Source: a virus. Taken from it: a stretch of DNA of 64,000 nucleotides. Below are positions 50,326 to 59,423 of the stretch, piece after piece. Below the pieces are notes generated by a model. The model was not told where the DNA came from and made no database searches. It saw nothing but the letters and a program-made list of their open reading frames with translations. The stretch covers positions 1 through 64,000 of the IMG/VR virus record IMGVR_UViG_3300045970_000591; one strand, written 5' to 3'. The first letter of the stretch is position 1; every line of letters begins with the position of its first letter. A program made the translations under genes and the position numbers.

Positions 50326-50558
50326 TACATATACTCCTTTGCATTAGGATTCTGTTCTTTTATCTTTTTGTTTATTACTCTTATTGCCATTTCTCTATCT
50401 GTAAAACACATTCTCCATGCCGATTCAAGTTCTATACCACCTTTCATGAAATAACATATTTCCATTACTTGTTCTTTCAACGCCCTTGTCTCAGCAGCAT
50501 ATGATTTAAGTAGGTCTTGAAGCTGCTCTGGTGGCAGGAAGATTAAAGACCTTATGAA
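50325..50558 (-). CDS. 51: gp51-like frame expressed by -1 frameshift from gp26
   Basis: A 77-codon open frame follows gp26 in the -1 frame. It has no ATG, GTG or TTG before its conserved-looking core (LPPEQLQDLLKSYAAE, then ICYFMKGGIELESAW). An in-frame stop closes it just upstream of the shift site. A slippery heptamer A AAT TTT at 50564-50558 is in the right phase and leads into this frame. The product would be a gp26-51 fusion of about 356 aa. In T4, gp51 is a separate hub-assembly factor. The gene name rests on position and the C-terminal motif. Confidence 0.6.
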   Translation of the reverse strand, partial: FIRSLIFLPPEQLQDLLKSYAAETRALKEQVMEICYFMKGGIELESAWRMCFTDREMAIRVINKKIKEQNPNAKEYM

Positions 50559-50564
50559 AAATTT
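50512..50564 (-). other. Candidate -1 ribosomal frameshift signal
   Basis: The heptamer AAATTTT (50564-50558, minus strand) reads A AAT TTT in the gp26 frame. Five bases later AGGTCTT (50552-50546) can pair with AAGACCT (50518-50512); the 27-base loop holds an inner CTGC/GCAG stem. Heptamer, 5-base spacer and hairpin are the standard parts of a programmed -1 frameshift. The gp26 stop codon overlaps the start of the stem. Confidence 0.7.
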
Positions 50565-51394
50565 ACTGGATTAAAATCTATCTCACTCTCCCACGAATGT
50601 CCGCATTTATCGCAGTTGGCAATAAAAGATCTTTTTATACCTATTAGGTTTATTTCTTTTATTAGGTCTGATATTTTATCATATTCGGTTTTGTTAATAT
50701 TATTAAGAAACTCGGCTATAAATGCTCTATCAGTTACATTAATATTATTATTTTCATCTACTACCTTTATAACAGAGTTGCATAGTAGGTCTCTTGTTAT
50801 AACAATCATTTCTTTAAATGCATCCGAAAACATCTTCATTCTTTTATCTTCGTTGATTTCTTCATTGGCTATAGACCTTGATATTTTACTTTGTTCGAAC
50901 TGTGCGTGAAGTCCTTTTAGTAACTCTGGAAAACCGTAAGGCTTAACAAATATACTAACTCCACTGTCAAGATTAACTACATAGTCTTTTTCAAGATATG
51001 TCATGTTATCTATTGAATACTGTAAGTCTAGTTTAAATAAGTGTTGAGTTCCACACGACGGGCAAACTAGTTCTGTTTCAAGCGTATCCTCGTATGTGGC
51101 AAATCTTATAGCAGTGATTAACGCATCAATGTCGTTAGTAAGTAATGCTGTTGCTTTTTTAACGGCAGGCACACAACTATTAATAATCTCGACTAATGCC
51201 TCACCGTTTAGCAGTGCATCGGGGTTCTTTAATAGTAGTTCATCTTTACCTGTCATAGGCATAACACCTATTTCTCCGGTGGTAGTAAATTCTACAACAT
51301 TATCGGTATAGTATGATGTTCCGCTAGGTAGTTTCATATAAAGTTTAATCTGACGGAAATATTGTTTGAGTGGATTGTTAGCTTTTTGATCCAT
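50552..51394 (-). CDS. 26: Baseplate hub subunit gp26-like (T4_baseplate family)
   Basis: The 280-aa protein has an N-terminal strand-rich region (RQIKLYMKLPSG), a central helical region and two CxxC pairs (CPSCG near residue 116, CDKCG near residue 267) that probably bind zinc. This is the layout of cyanophage-type gp26. In T4, gp26 helps build the hub. TAAGGCG precedes the ATG at 51394; an upstream start at 51430 lies beyond the ribosome binding site. The last codons carry the frameshift heptamer. Confidence 0.75.
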   Translation of the reverse strand: MDQKANNPLKQYFRQIKLYMKLPSGTSYYTDNVVEFTTTGEIGVMPMTGKDELLLKNPDALLNGEALVEIINSCVPAVKKATALLTNDIDALITAIRFATYEDTLETELVCPSCGTQHLFKLDLQYSIDNMTYLEKDYVVNLDSGVSIFVKPYGFPELLKGLHAQFEQSKISRSIANEEINEDKRMKMFSDAFKEMIVITRDLLCNSVIKVVDENNNINVTDRAFIAEFLNNINKTEYDKISDLIKEINLIGIKRSFIANCDKCGHSWESEIDFNPVNFS

Positions 51395-51415
51395 AATGCG
51401 CCTTATTTTATATTT

Positions 51416-51452
51416 GATAAATAGTATCAAATATGTATTACTTTTATTTATC
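51416..51452. promoter_or_regulatory. Opposed late promoters of gp26 and the tape measure gene
   Basis: GATAAATA at 51416-51423 faces right and GATAAATA on the minus strand (51452 to 51445) faces left. The two transcripts would overlap by about 20-30 bases at their 5' ends. Confidence 0.6.
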
Positions 51453-51475
51453 TATATACTTAATTGCCGGAAATT

Positions 51476-53992
51476 ATGACTGAAAATGTTTTTATCGCAG
51501 GGTCGAATGCAGGGTCTCTCTTTGGCGCATTAGATGGATATCCTCCCTGGGCCACCGAGGCCACGGCTAACAGAATACAAACTCATTTAGCTCAAAGCCT
51601 GAAAATTCAGAATTTAACGCTGGGTCAGCTTATGAAAAGTGCTACAGGGAAAGGTTCGGCACTATCTCCTGCAGAGGTTAATAAGCTCGATGATGCATTA
51701 AAGCAGGTAATAAATGATGCCGTCGATTTAACAAAAGAGAATAAGAAACGACGTAAGTTTTGGGGCGAAGAAGAAAAAGAAGCCGATCAAATACGCAGAA
51801 GATGGGGTGAATGGAAATCAAATAATGTCATAAAGGTTGCACTATTTGCTTCTTTAATGAAGTTGGGCCAGAGTATTACCTCAACATTTAAAGAAAACTT
51901 CAATACATTTACTAAGTTAAATGAGGCAGGGTTAGCCGTAACAAGTGGATTTGCCGAAGGGACAAGCGGATTCGCTGCATTGCAAGGATTAGTTAAGGAA
52001 GCAGGAGTGAGATATACAGATTTATCGGCTGCTATGATGAAATATAGTAATGCGATAAATTTAATAGGCGTAAAGAAATTTGCCACTACAATATCGGGTG
52101 CTCAACAAGGGCTCAGCTCGTTTGGGTACTCTACAAAAGAGACAGCAGATTTATTGGGTGCAATGACGACTGCACAAATGGCCCATGCCGATGTCACAGC
52201 ATTGACAGATAAAGAAAGAAGCGATAGTTTAGTAAAACTGGGTGGTAGTATATTTAAGCTAACAATGGCAACCGGCATGGCCCGTGGCGCAATGCTTTCT
52301 AACCTAGAATCAATATCAAAGAGTACCGATGCAAACGTGTTGGCTGGTCGAATAGGTAATGAATCGGCGTTAGAGATGGAGACCTTTTTAGCATCATTCA
52401 AAGATCAAAATATAGCTAAACAGATTCTGAAGTTAATGTCTGACCCTATCAAGCCATTAAATGCTACGTTTATGAATTTACAAAAAGCAGGTATGGGCGG
52501 CTTCGCACAAAAGTTTACTGCCTTTACAAATACCTTGGGTGATATGCCTGCAGATTTGAAAGCCCAAGAGATGAAGTCTTTTGTTGCAGCAAACAGAATG
52601 GAATTCAGTGTAAAAAAACAACAGCTTGCCCTACTCGCCCAAGCAGGATCAGCCGAAGCACAAGCATCCTTAGACTTTATTGTTTCGTTAGAACAACAGG
52701 CCGATTCTACAAAGGCATTAACAGAAGAAGAGCGAAAATTACGAGACGCTCAAATGAAAACAAATGAAGTGAGGTCTAAGCTATCTACTGCATTAGATAA
52801 GCTATCTGCGAGTTTTCAACTACTATTTGCACCGACAGAAGGTATGATTAAAGGCTTTACGATGCTAGTAGACGGTATTAACTGGGTTGTTACTAAGATT
52901 TATGACATATTCGGCCCTACTGTACTTTCCTGGGCCGGTGCCCTAGTAGCAGGAACAGCAGCAATAGTTGCATTCGCTTCAGGATTCGGCGTAGTCATAG
53001 ACATGTTTGCTAAGTTTAAAGATTGGAGAGGTGGTAAGAAAGGTTCTGCATCAGACGGATGGACTACTTCTTTAGGCGCGGATGGATCCGGCGGCAAAAC
53101 AAAGGGCGGTAAGAAAGGTAAAGGCGGTGGATTGTTAGATGGATTGGGTGGACTTGACGGCGGTATGCTCGAAGGCCTTGCAGCAGGACTAAAGGCCTTC
53201 GGCACAGGCAGTCTTCTCATAATAAAAGGTGCCGCTGTATTAGCTGCCAGTATAACTATTATAAGCGCAGGTATAGCAGCATCGGCATATATAATCGGCT
53301 GGGCATTGCCGAAGTTAGCAGAGGGATTTGAAGCATTTACTAAGGTAGATGGAGCAAACTTAATTAAAGTGGCATTAGGTGTCGGTGCATTAGGCGTAGC
53401 ATTTGGTGTATTTGCCGCAGGTAGCGTAGCTAGTTCGTTCGGAATGGGACTGAGCACAATAGGCAACGGTTTCTCTAAACTGTTCGGCGATGGATCAATA
53501 CTAGACCAACTTACTAAACTTTCTGGCATGGGTGACTCATTACAAGTTACAGCAAGTTCGATGTCGTCTATAGCAACAGGTATGTCTACACTATCTTCTG
53601 CACTATCATCATTTACTGGGTTAAATACATTAAAAGGTATAGTAGAAACAGTCAACAGTATAAGTGTTGTAAAGGCAGCAGCATTTGCTGCGTTATCATT
53701 AACAGGTATAGGATTACCATCTCCTACATCCCCGTCGGGCGTATCTAATCCTACCTCGCCGAGATTAACTACTGTGTCTAGTCCTTCTGCAACACCGGCA
53801 GCAGCAGGTTTGTCGCCACCTTCTAGCGATTCGTCTATACCGTCGAAACCCGGAATAGAGAAGGCAGCAGACAAAACCGACATAAATAGCGTTATAGCAT
53901 ACCAAAGTTCTGTTTTAGAACAAATATTGTTGAGTACAAACAACTTAGTAAGCGTCAATAAAGACATACTAAGAGCATCGAAGAATCGATAA
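51476..53992 (+). CDS. Probable tail tape measure protein
   Basis: The 838-aa protein has a helical N-terminal half with Ala/Lys/Gln-rich segments and a hydrophobic Gly/Ala-rich stretch from about residue 470 to 690 (for example LSWAGALVAGTAAIVAFASGF). A Gly/Lys-rich loop lies near residue 515 and a Ser/Pro-rich segment near residue 760. That order is typical of tape measure proteins, which set tail length and enter the host envelope. Homology to T4 gp29 is not visible. ATG at 51476 is preferred over the TTG at 51464. It is divergent from gp26-51, as tail chaperone genes often are near tape measures. Confidence 0.65.
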   Translation: MTENVFIAGSNAGSLFGALDGYPPWATEATANRIQTHLAQSLKIQNLTLGQLMKSATGKGSALSPAEVNKLDDALKQVINDAVDLTKENKKRRKFWGEEEKEADQIRRRWGEWKSNNVIKVALFASLMKLGQSITSTFKENFNTFTKLNEAGLAVTSGFAEGTSGFAALQGLVKEAGVRYTDLSAAMMKYSNAINLIGVKKFATTISGAQQGLSSFGYSTKETADLLGAMTTAQMAHADVTALTDKERSDSLVKLGGSIFKLTMATGMARGAMLSNLESISKSTDANVLAGRIGNESALEMETFLASFKDQNIAKQILKLMSDPIKPLNATFMNLQKAGMGGFAQKFTAFTNTLGDMPADLKAQEMKSFVAANRMEFSVKKQQLALLAQAGSAEAQASLDFIVSLEQQADSTKALTEEERKLRDAQMKTNEVRSKLSTALDKLSASFQLLFAPTEGMIKGFTMLVDGINWVVTKIYDIFGPTVLSWAGALVAGTAAIVAFASGFGVVIDMFAKFKDWRGGKKGSASDGWTTSLGADGSGGKTKGGKKGKGGGLLDGLGGLDGGMLEGLAAGLKAFGTGSLLIIKGAAVLAASITIISAGIAASAYIIGWALPKLAEGFEAFTKVDGANLIKVALGVGALGVAFGVFAAGSVASSFGMGLSTIGNGFSKLFGDGSILDQLTKLSGMGDSLQVTASSMSSIATGMSTLSSALSSFTGLNTLKGIVETVNSISVVKAAAFAALSLTGIGLPSPTSPSGVSNPTSPRLTTVSSPSATPAAAGLSPPSSDSSIPSKPGIEKAADKTDINSVIAYQSSVLEQILLSTNNLVSVNKDILRASKNR

Positions 53993-54006
53993 CATAGAGA
54001 AAACCA

Positions 54007-55767
54007 ATGTCATTTAAAAAATATTTCAAACCCGTTAATTCAGTGTTACCAGTTGCACAACGTGCAGTTGATAATACCGGTGCATATACAGCATCTAACA
54101 AATATAACAGTTGGTTACCAGAAGTGTACTCCGGCCCGCCAGATAGACTGCAACGATACACTGTATATGATCAAATGAATTATGATCACGAAATTAGCGC
54201 AGCACTGGACACTATTGCCGATTTCGGTGCCGAGCCCGATGAAGTAACAAAGTTACCGTTGTTGATAGAATATAACGACGAACCTACTCCTAGCGAAATA
54301 CAGATATTAGAAAAGACTTTAAGTCAGTGGGTTAGGTTGAATAAACTCAATCGAAGATTATGGAGAATGTTTCGCTCTACATTAGTATACGGAGATCAGT
54401 TCTTTTTACGAGACCCCGAAACATTTGAACTTTATTGGATTGATCCAGTTAAAGTAGAAAAGGTTATTGTCAACGAAAGCGAAGGTAAGAAAATAGAAAG
54501 CTATTTCATTAAAGATATTGATTTAAATCAGAAGAATTTAATAGCAACAAATCAACTAAACAAGCTATCTACACAAGCATTTGGATCTAATAGTATTGTA
54601 TTTTCCCCACCAATGGCAGGTAATATGAACTATGTATCGGGTGGGTTTGGCAGTGCAGGTTCTGCTAACTACCAAGACGGAAGTGCTACGGCAGTTGATG
54701 CAGCACACATTGTTCAACTATCGCTTACTGACGGAATGAATATAGCTTGGCCGTTTGGATTAAGTATACTAGAACAAATATACAAAGTTTATAAACAAAA
54801 AGAACTGCTCGAAGATGCTATTTTAATATATCGCATACACCGTGCTCCAGAAAGACGTATGTTCTTTATTGATGTGGGCACAATGCCACCTAATAAAGCA
54901 CAACAATATTTGGAACGTGTTCGTTATGAAGTTCAACAAAAGCGCGTGCCTAGTAGAACAGGTGGCGGTGCCAGTGTTGTTGATTCAACATACAATCCTA
55001 TGTCTATGCTAGAAGATTATTTCTTTGCTGTGACAAGTGAAGGCCGTGGTTCAAAAGTAGAAACATTACAAGGCGGAGATAACCTAGGTGATATCGATGA
55101 CTTAAAATATTTCAACAATAAGATGTTAAGGGCGCTCGGCGTTCCTAGTTCTTATCTACCTACAGGACCGGAAGACGGCACAGCAGCAATGGGCGACGGA
55201 AAAGTAGGTACAGCATTTATTCAGGAGTTTAGATTTTCAAAAGTAGTAACTAGGTATCAACAGCAGATAATAGAGCCTATAGATGATGAGTTTAAGTTAT
55301 TTCTTAAACATAAAGGAATAACAATAGATAATAGCTTGTTCCAGCTTACGTTTACTCCTGCACAATCTTTCTCTGAGTATAGACAGTTAGAACTAGATTC
55401 TGCTCGCATTAATACATTTCAGGCACTTACAGATATATCTTTTGTGTCTAAACGGTTTATTCTTAAAACGTATCTTGGTTGGACAGAAGCTCAACTTAAT
55501 GAAAACGAAGTTATGTGGAAAGAAGAACGTAGTAGACTCTCAAGGCCTTCTGCATCTGCAGGTGGCGGAGCAGGTGGCGGAGCAGGTGGCGGAGGCGGCA
55601 TGGGTGGTATGGGCGGCGGCTCTCCCGCAGCAGGCCTATCCGATGTTGGTATAACAAGTTCCGGAATCGACGGTATGGCACCTCCAGAAGAGGGTGATGG
55701 TATGGGAGATGACGCAGGTGGAGCCCCTGTGTCCGACACAGAAGTAAGCGGGTTCGGTAGTCAGTAA
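54007..55767 (+). CDS. 20: Portal vertex protein gp20
   Basis: The 586-aa protein matches the gp20 portal pattern: YDQMNYDHEISAALDTIADFG, DQFFLRDPETFELYWIDP and IYRIHRAPERRMFFIDVG-MPP, followed by RALGVPSSYLP. Twelve copies form the DNA-packaging vertex. The C-terminal 75 residues are Gly-rich and low-complexity (residues about 512-586). The next gene's ATG overlaps its TAA. Confidence 0.92.
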   Translation: MSFKKYFKPVNSVLPVAQRAVDNTGAYTASNKYNSWLPEVYSGPPDRLQRYTVYDQMNYDHEISAALDTIADFGAEPDEVTKLPLLIEYNDEPTPSEIQILEKTLSQWVRLNKLNRRLWRMFRSTLVYGDQFFLRDPETFELYWIDPVKVEKVIVNESEGKKIESYFIKDIDLNQKNLIATNQLNKLSTQAFGSNSIVFSPPMAGNMNYVSGGFGSAGSANYQDGSATAVDAAHIVQLSLTDGMNIAWPFGLSILEQIYKVYKQKELLEDAILIYRIHRAPERRMFFIDVGTMPPNKAQQYLERVRYEVQQKRVPSRTGGGASVVDSTYNPMSMLEDYFFAVTSEGRGSKVETLQGGDNLGDIDDLKYFNNKMLRALGVPSSYLPTGPEDGTAAMGDGKVGTAFIQEFRFSKVVTRYQQQIIEPIDDEFKLFLKHKGITIDNSLFQLTFTPAQSFSEYRQLELDSARINTFQALTDISFVSKRFILKTYLGWTEAQLNENEVMWKEERSRLSRPSASAGGGAGGGAGGGGGMGGMGGGSPAAGLSDVGITSSGIDGMAPPEEGDGMGDDAGGAPVSDTEVSGFGSQ

Positions 55768-56201
55768 TGAAAGCGGCAGAGTTTAGTATACCAGAGTCGC
55801 TTGATAGTGATATACAATCGACAGTAAGCGCTCATGCATCAGAGTTTAGAACAAGGGCAACTATAGGTAATAGAAATGTTGACTTCGAAGCATTAAAATA
55901 TAGCAGTGCCAACAAGTGGGAAATTGCGTTTACAGAGTCGCGCCCAGGTAGGAAATATGTCAGTAAAACAGGGTCGGGGAGCGAATTACAAGTTTTTTCT
56001 TTTGTGATTGCATCTATAAAAGACTTTATTGCTAGATATGCACCAGAGTCAGTTGAGTTTTCATCACACAAAGACGACGGCAACAGGACATCATTGTATA
56101 ACAGAATAATCAATCGTATTAAAATAGATGGTTATCATTTACAAGATGTAGAGTCTGGCACCTATGATGATAGATTTATTATTGTTCGAAATGATAAATA
56201 A
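55767..56201 (+). CDS. 144-aa protein in the capsid operon, unknown function
   Basis: The protein has a central strand-rich part followed by SVEFSSHKDDGNRTSLYNRIINRI, a block I have the impression of seeing in proteins next to portal genes but cannot name. Translation is coupled to gp20. A late box for the next gene lies inside its last codons. Confidence 0.6.
   Translation: MKAAEFSIPESLDSDIQSTVSAHASEFRTRATIGNRNVDFEALKYSSANKWEIAFTESRPGRKYVSKTGSGSELQVFSFVIASIKDFIARYAPESVEFSSHKDDGNRTSLYNRIINRIKIDGYHLQDVESGTYDDRFIIVRNDK
56193..56200 (+). promoter_or_regulatory. Late promoter GATAAATA for the gp67-like gene
   Basis: GATAAATA overlaps the end of the preceding gene and lies 5 bases before the ATG at 56206, exactly the leaderless geometry. 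Confidence 0.6.
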
Positions 56202-56205
56202 CTGT

Positions 56206-56433
56206 ATGAATGTTAAAGAACTACTTTTCGAATTCTATGATCCTGCAGATGATCAAATGGGAATTACACACATGGATGATACAAGGCGTCCGCGACTAAC
56301 TATACTTCATTTACAGAAGCTAAGGAAGGCCCGCGATGTCGAAAAATACGAAACTGCACAGCATCTTAACTTCATTCCCGACATGTATGGACAGGCAGCA
56401 GCTCAGGAAGCTGGCGGCATGCCAGGCATGTAA
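56206..56433 (+). CDS. 67: Prohead core protein, gp67-like
   Basis: The 75-aa protein starts MNVKELLFEF and has RPRLTILHLQKLRKARDVEK followed by MYGQAAAQE. This matches the small protein found between genes 20 and 21 in T4-like phages (LTL-x-HL-x-KLRK, then YG and a low-complexity tail). The protein is part of the scaffold core in T4. An upstream ATG at 56164 is rejected because the late box lies after it. Confidence 0.6.
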   Translation: MNVKELLFEFYDPADDQMGITHMDDTRRPRLTILHLQKLRKARDVEKYETAQHLNFIPDMYGQAAAQEAGGMPGM

Positions 56434-56447
56434 TACTCCTGTTTTTT

Positions 56448-56525
56448 AGTAAATAACTAAAAAATATACAAAATGGCGTCTTTTATAGCCATTTCCACCT
56501 ACGATCGCGGCCATTTAGTTAAATA
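56448..56525 (+). promoter_or_regulatory. Two possible late promoters
   Basis: AGTAAATA (56448-56455) and GTTAAATA (56518-56525) lie in the 150-base gap before the acidic core gene. They are weaker than GATAAATA. An AAGGAGAGG ribosome binding site follows at 56570-56578. Confidence 0.4.
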
Positions 56526-56583
56526 AGCTAGAACACCATTAATATGGGCTTTAAATTTTTAACTAAACAAGGAGAGGCTAGGC

Positions 56584-57633
56584 ATGTCACAACAAAAAAA
56601 GCTAGAACAGGTATTAGACCTTCTGTTATCAGAAGACTCGGACCGGGCTGCTGAATTACTACATTCTATCATTGTAGAAAAAGCAAGAACTATTTATGAA
56701 AGTATTGTCGACGAAGAAGATGACGTTGTAGGTGGCGAACCTAGCGAAGACTTCACAAACGATATCTCTGCAGATGCCGATGATATTGATTCGGACGAAC
56801 AAAACGACGGTGAAGCTGACGACAGCGAAGAAGGCGAAGAAGGCGACGATGAATTCGGCGGCGAAGAAGGCGAAGGCGAAGAAGGTGAAGGCGAAGAAGG
56901 ATCCGTGGAAGATAGGATCGAATCTTTGGAAGACCAACTTGCTCAACTAACTGCTGATTTTGAAGAAATCATGTCCGGTGGAGAAGGTGACGGCGATGCA
57001 GACGATTTCGGCGGCGAGCCTGACGGCGATGCAGACGATTTCGGCGGCGATGATGAGTTTGGTGGCGAAGAAGACTTCGGTGGCGAACAAGACTTTGGTG
57101 GCGAAGAAGACTTCGGTGGCGAACAAGACTTTGGTGGCGAAGACGGCGAAGAAAAAGTTATCGGCGAAATCACAGCAACAATGTTCGAGAAACAAAAAGC
57201 AAAGAAGGCAGTCGACGATAAGGCAGCAAAACTTAAACTTGCAGCACAAGCAAAAGACAAAAAGAAAGATAAGAAAGTCGACGAAGAAACAAAGTTTCTT
57301 AACGCAGTAGGCGATACAGGTCAAAAAGGCACAGCTAAGTTAGTCGGTACAGGTAAAGGTATGTCTTTGGGCGCTGAACAAAATCAGTCACCATATACAC
57401 ACGCACCTGCTAAGAAAGACTTCGGTGGCGGCCCAGTTAAGATTGGTAAAGGCACTGGCGGCGAGTATGGCAAATACCACGGTGATTCTGCAACAAATAA
57501 AACACCATCGGATAACGTAAAAGTAACACCGAAGAATGTTTCTACAAAAGCAGATACAACAGCTAAGTTTACCGGTGGTAAAGTAGCAGGCGATGGTTTT
57601 AGCAAATCTCCATTGTCAAAGAAACCAGCGTAA
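56584..57633 (+). CDS. Acidic prohead core protein with DFGGE repeats
   Basis: The 349-aa protein has a short helical N terminus (LEQVLDLLLSEDSDRAAELLHSIIVEKARTIYESIVDEE), an Asp/Glu/Gly-rich segment (residues about 45-195) with repeats of EEDFGGEQDFGG, and a basic Lys-rich C-terminal half. A helical core followed by acidic and basic low-complexity parts is typical of prohead core proteins near gene 21, such as gp68, but the exact T4 equivalent is not certain. It is followed by gp21 after 12 bases. Confidence 0.6.
   Translation: MSQQKKLEQVLDLLLSEDSDRAAELLHSIIVEKARTIYESIVDEEDDVVGGEPSEDFTNDISADADDIDSDEQNDGEADDSEEGEEGDDEFGGEEGEGEEGEGEEGSVEDRIESLEDQLAQLTADFEEIMSGGEGDGDADDFGGEPDGDADDFGGDDEFGGEEDFGGEQDFGGEEDFGGEQDFGGEDGEEKVIGEITATMFEKQKAKKAVDDKAAKLKLAAQAKDKKKDKKVDEETKFLNAVGDTGQKGTAKLVGTGKGMSLGAEQNQSPYTHAPAKKDFGGGPVKIGKGTGGEYGKYHGDSATNKTPSDNVKVTPKNVSTKADTTAKFTGGKVAGDGFSKSPLSKKPA
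57064..57135 (+). repeat. Two tandem 36-bp coding repeats
   Basis: A 36-base unit encoding GEEDFGGEQDFG occurs twice in tandem with no difference, within the acidic core protein gene. Expansion or contraction would stay in frame. Confidence 0.75.
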
Positions 57634-57645
57634 GGACTGACGTAA

Positions 57646-58278
57646 ATGGCAAATAAACTGTACGAATTCTTATCGTTTGATAAGGCGCATGTACAACTTC
57701 TTGAAGAAGATAACAAGATTGGTGGTAAAGATCTCTGCATGAAAGGGATCTTTATCCAAGGTGACGTAAGAAACCAAAACCAACGTGTATATCCTGCGAG
57801 AGAAATAGCCAAAGCAGTTCATTCGATTACAGAAAAGTTAAGTACCGGTCAATCAGTTATGGGCGAGCTCGACCATCCAGAAGAGCTCTCTATTAACCTA
57901 GACCGTGTTAGTCACCTCATTACAGAAATGTGGATGGAAGGTGCAGATGGATACGGTAAGCTGAAAATAGTCCCAACCCCGATGGGCAACATTATTAAGA
58001 CATTGTTGCAGTCGGGGGCGAAGTTGGGCGTTTCTTCCCGTGGTTCCGGTAATGTTGGTAATGACGGGGCAGTTTCCGAATTTGAGATTGTTACTGTTGA
58101 TATCGTTGCACAACCAAGTGCTCCAGATGCATTTCCGAGAACAGTATATGAAAGTCTTTATAACATGAAGGGTGGTTCAAATGTGATGCTGACCGCAAGA
58201 GCAGCGTTAACAGAGGCCTCTGCACAAAAACAGCTTGTTAAAGACATTCAGAGATTTATTCAAGAGTTAAAAATTTAG
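57646..58278 (+). CDS. 21: Prohead protease gp21
   Basis: The 210-aa protein carries the gp21/S78 serine protease pattern: the nucleophile region GVSSRGSG, the His in GELDHP and KLKIVPTPMG. It removes the scaffold and trims the capsid proteins during head maturation. T4 gp21 cuts after (L/I)-x-E; a site LAE near the N terminus of gp23 here (residues 40-42) fits. Confidence 0.9.
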   Translation: MANKLYEFLSFDKAHVQLLEEDNKIGGKDLCMKGIFIQGDVRNQNQRVYPAREIAKAVHSITEKLSTGQSVMGELDHPEELSINLDRVSHLITEMWMEGADGYGKLKIVPTPMGNIIKTLLQSGAKLGVSSRGSGNVGNDGAVSEFEIVTVDIVAQPSAPDAFPRTVYESLYNMKGGSNVMLTARAALTEASAQKQLVKDIQRFIQELKI

Positions 58279-58289
58279 GAGAACTCAAG

Positions 58290-59408
58290 ATGGCAAAAAA
58301 GTTAGATGAACTCTTGAGTGAAAGCGTTGGATTATCCGAGGATACCAAAACTCAAATAGTTGGGTTATGGGAAACAAAGATCACCGAAGCGCGTGAAGAA
58401 GTTGCAGCAACACTCCGCGAGGAATTTGCACGTAAATTCGACCACGACAAAGGTGTTTTAGTTGAATCCATGGATAGGTTCTTAACAGACCAAGTCCGCG
58501 TCGAGCTCGAAGAATTCGCAGATGATAAGAGAAAACTTGTCGAAGAACGGGTAGCCTACAAAGGTAAGCTCGTAGAACACACAAAAATGTTAAACACATT
58601 TATCACAGAGTCCGTAGCTAAAGAAATGAAAGAGTTTTATTCTGAAAAGAAGGCGATGAAGGAAAACTTCACAAAACTTGAAAACTTTCTGTTGAAACAA
58701 CTTGCTGAAGAAATTCGCGAGTTCCGTGCTGATAAGAAGTCCCTTGTGGAACAAAAAGTCAAAATGGTCACAGAAGGCAAGAAGAAGCTACAAGAAACAA
58801 AGGTGAATTTTGTTAAGCGTGCAGCTCAGATTATCGAATCAAACATCGATAATACATTGCGTGCAGAAATTGGACAATTCAAAGATGACATCCGTGTCGC
58901 CCGCGAAAACGATTTCGGCCGTAAGATTTTTGAGAGCGTAGCAGCAGAATTTATGACTTCGTACTTAAACGAAGGTACAGAAATCAGCAAAATGCAAAAA
59001 ATGGTAGAATCTAAGACAAACGAATTGAAGGCAATGAGGGCGACAGTCCTTAAGAGCAAGCAACTTGTTGAATCGATGGATTCGAAGTTACGCGCATCCA
59101 AAGATTTAGTCGAAAGACAAACTGTGATGAACGAATTACTTGCCCCATTATCGAAAGATAAGCAAGGTGTAATGAAAGAATTGCTTGAGTCGGTGCAGAC
59201 AAAGAATTTACAAGGTTCGTATAACAAATACTTGCCAAGTGTTCTAAATGAAGCCGGAAATCGTAAACCTGTGTTTAAAACAACACAGTTAAATGAAGCA
59301 GCATTGTCAGCCAAGACAGGTGACAGAGCGAAGGTCGCTCAAACCGATGAAGAAACTCAAGATTCGTTGGAACTTAGTAGAATATTAGCCCTAGCCGGCA
59401 GAAAATAA
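58290..59408 (+). CDS. 22: Prohead scaffold protein gp22
   Basis: The 372-aa protein is almost wholly charged coiled coil (EELKEKK-type segments such as EMKEFYSEKKAMKENFTKLE) with LSE-type sites near residues 9-18 that could be cut by gp21. It follows gp21 and precedes gp23, exactly the T4 order. Scaffold proteins guide head assembly and are then degraded. It is longer than T4 gp22 (269 aa). Confidence 0.85.
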   Translation: MAKKLDELLSESVGLSEDTKTQIVGLWETKITEAREEVAATLREEFARKFDHDKGVLVESMDRFLTDQVRVELEEFADDKRKLVEERVAYKGKLVEHTKMLNTFITESVAKEMKEFYSEKKAMKENFTKLENFLLKQLAEEIREFRADKKSLVEQKVKMVTEGKKKLQETKVNFVKRAAQIIESNIDNTLRAEIGQFKDDIRVARENDFGRKIFESVAAEFMTSYLNEGTEISKMQKMVESKTNELKAMRATVLKSKQLVESMDSKLRASKDLVERQTVMNELLAPLSKDKQGVMKELLESVQTKNLQGSYNKYLPSVLNEAGNRKPVFKTTQLNEAALSAKTGDRAKVAQTDEETQDSLELSRILALAGRK

Positions 59409-59423
59409 TTTAGGAGAAAAATA

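Noticed and set aside
52900-53967. 355-aa minus-strand ORF opposite the tape measure gene
   Set aside because: Antisense frame of an Ala/Gly-rich region; composition is Pro/Asn-rich and no promoter or ribosome binding site is present.
56659-57324. Minus- and plus-strand ORFs overlapping the acidic core gene
   Set aside because: They arise from the GAA/GGC-rich repeats of the real gene and have no start signals.
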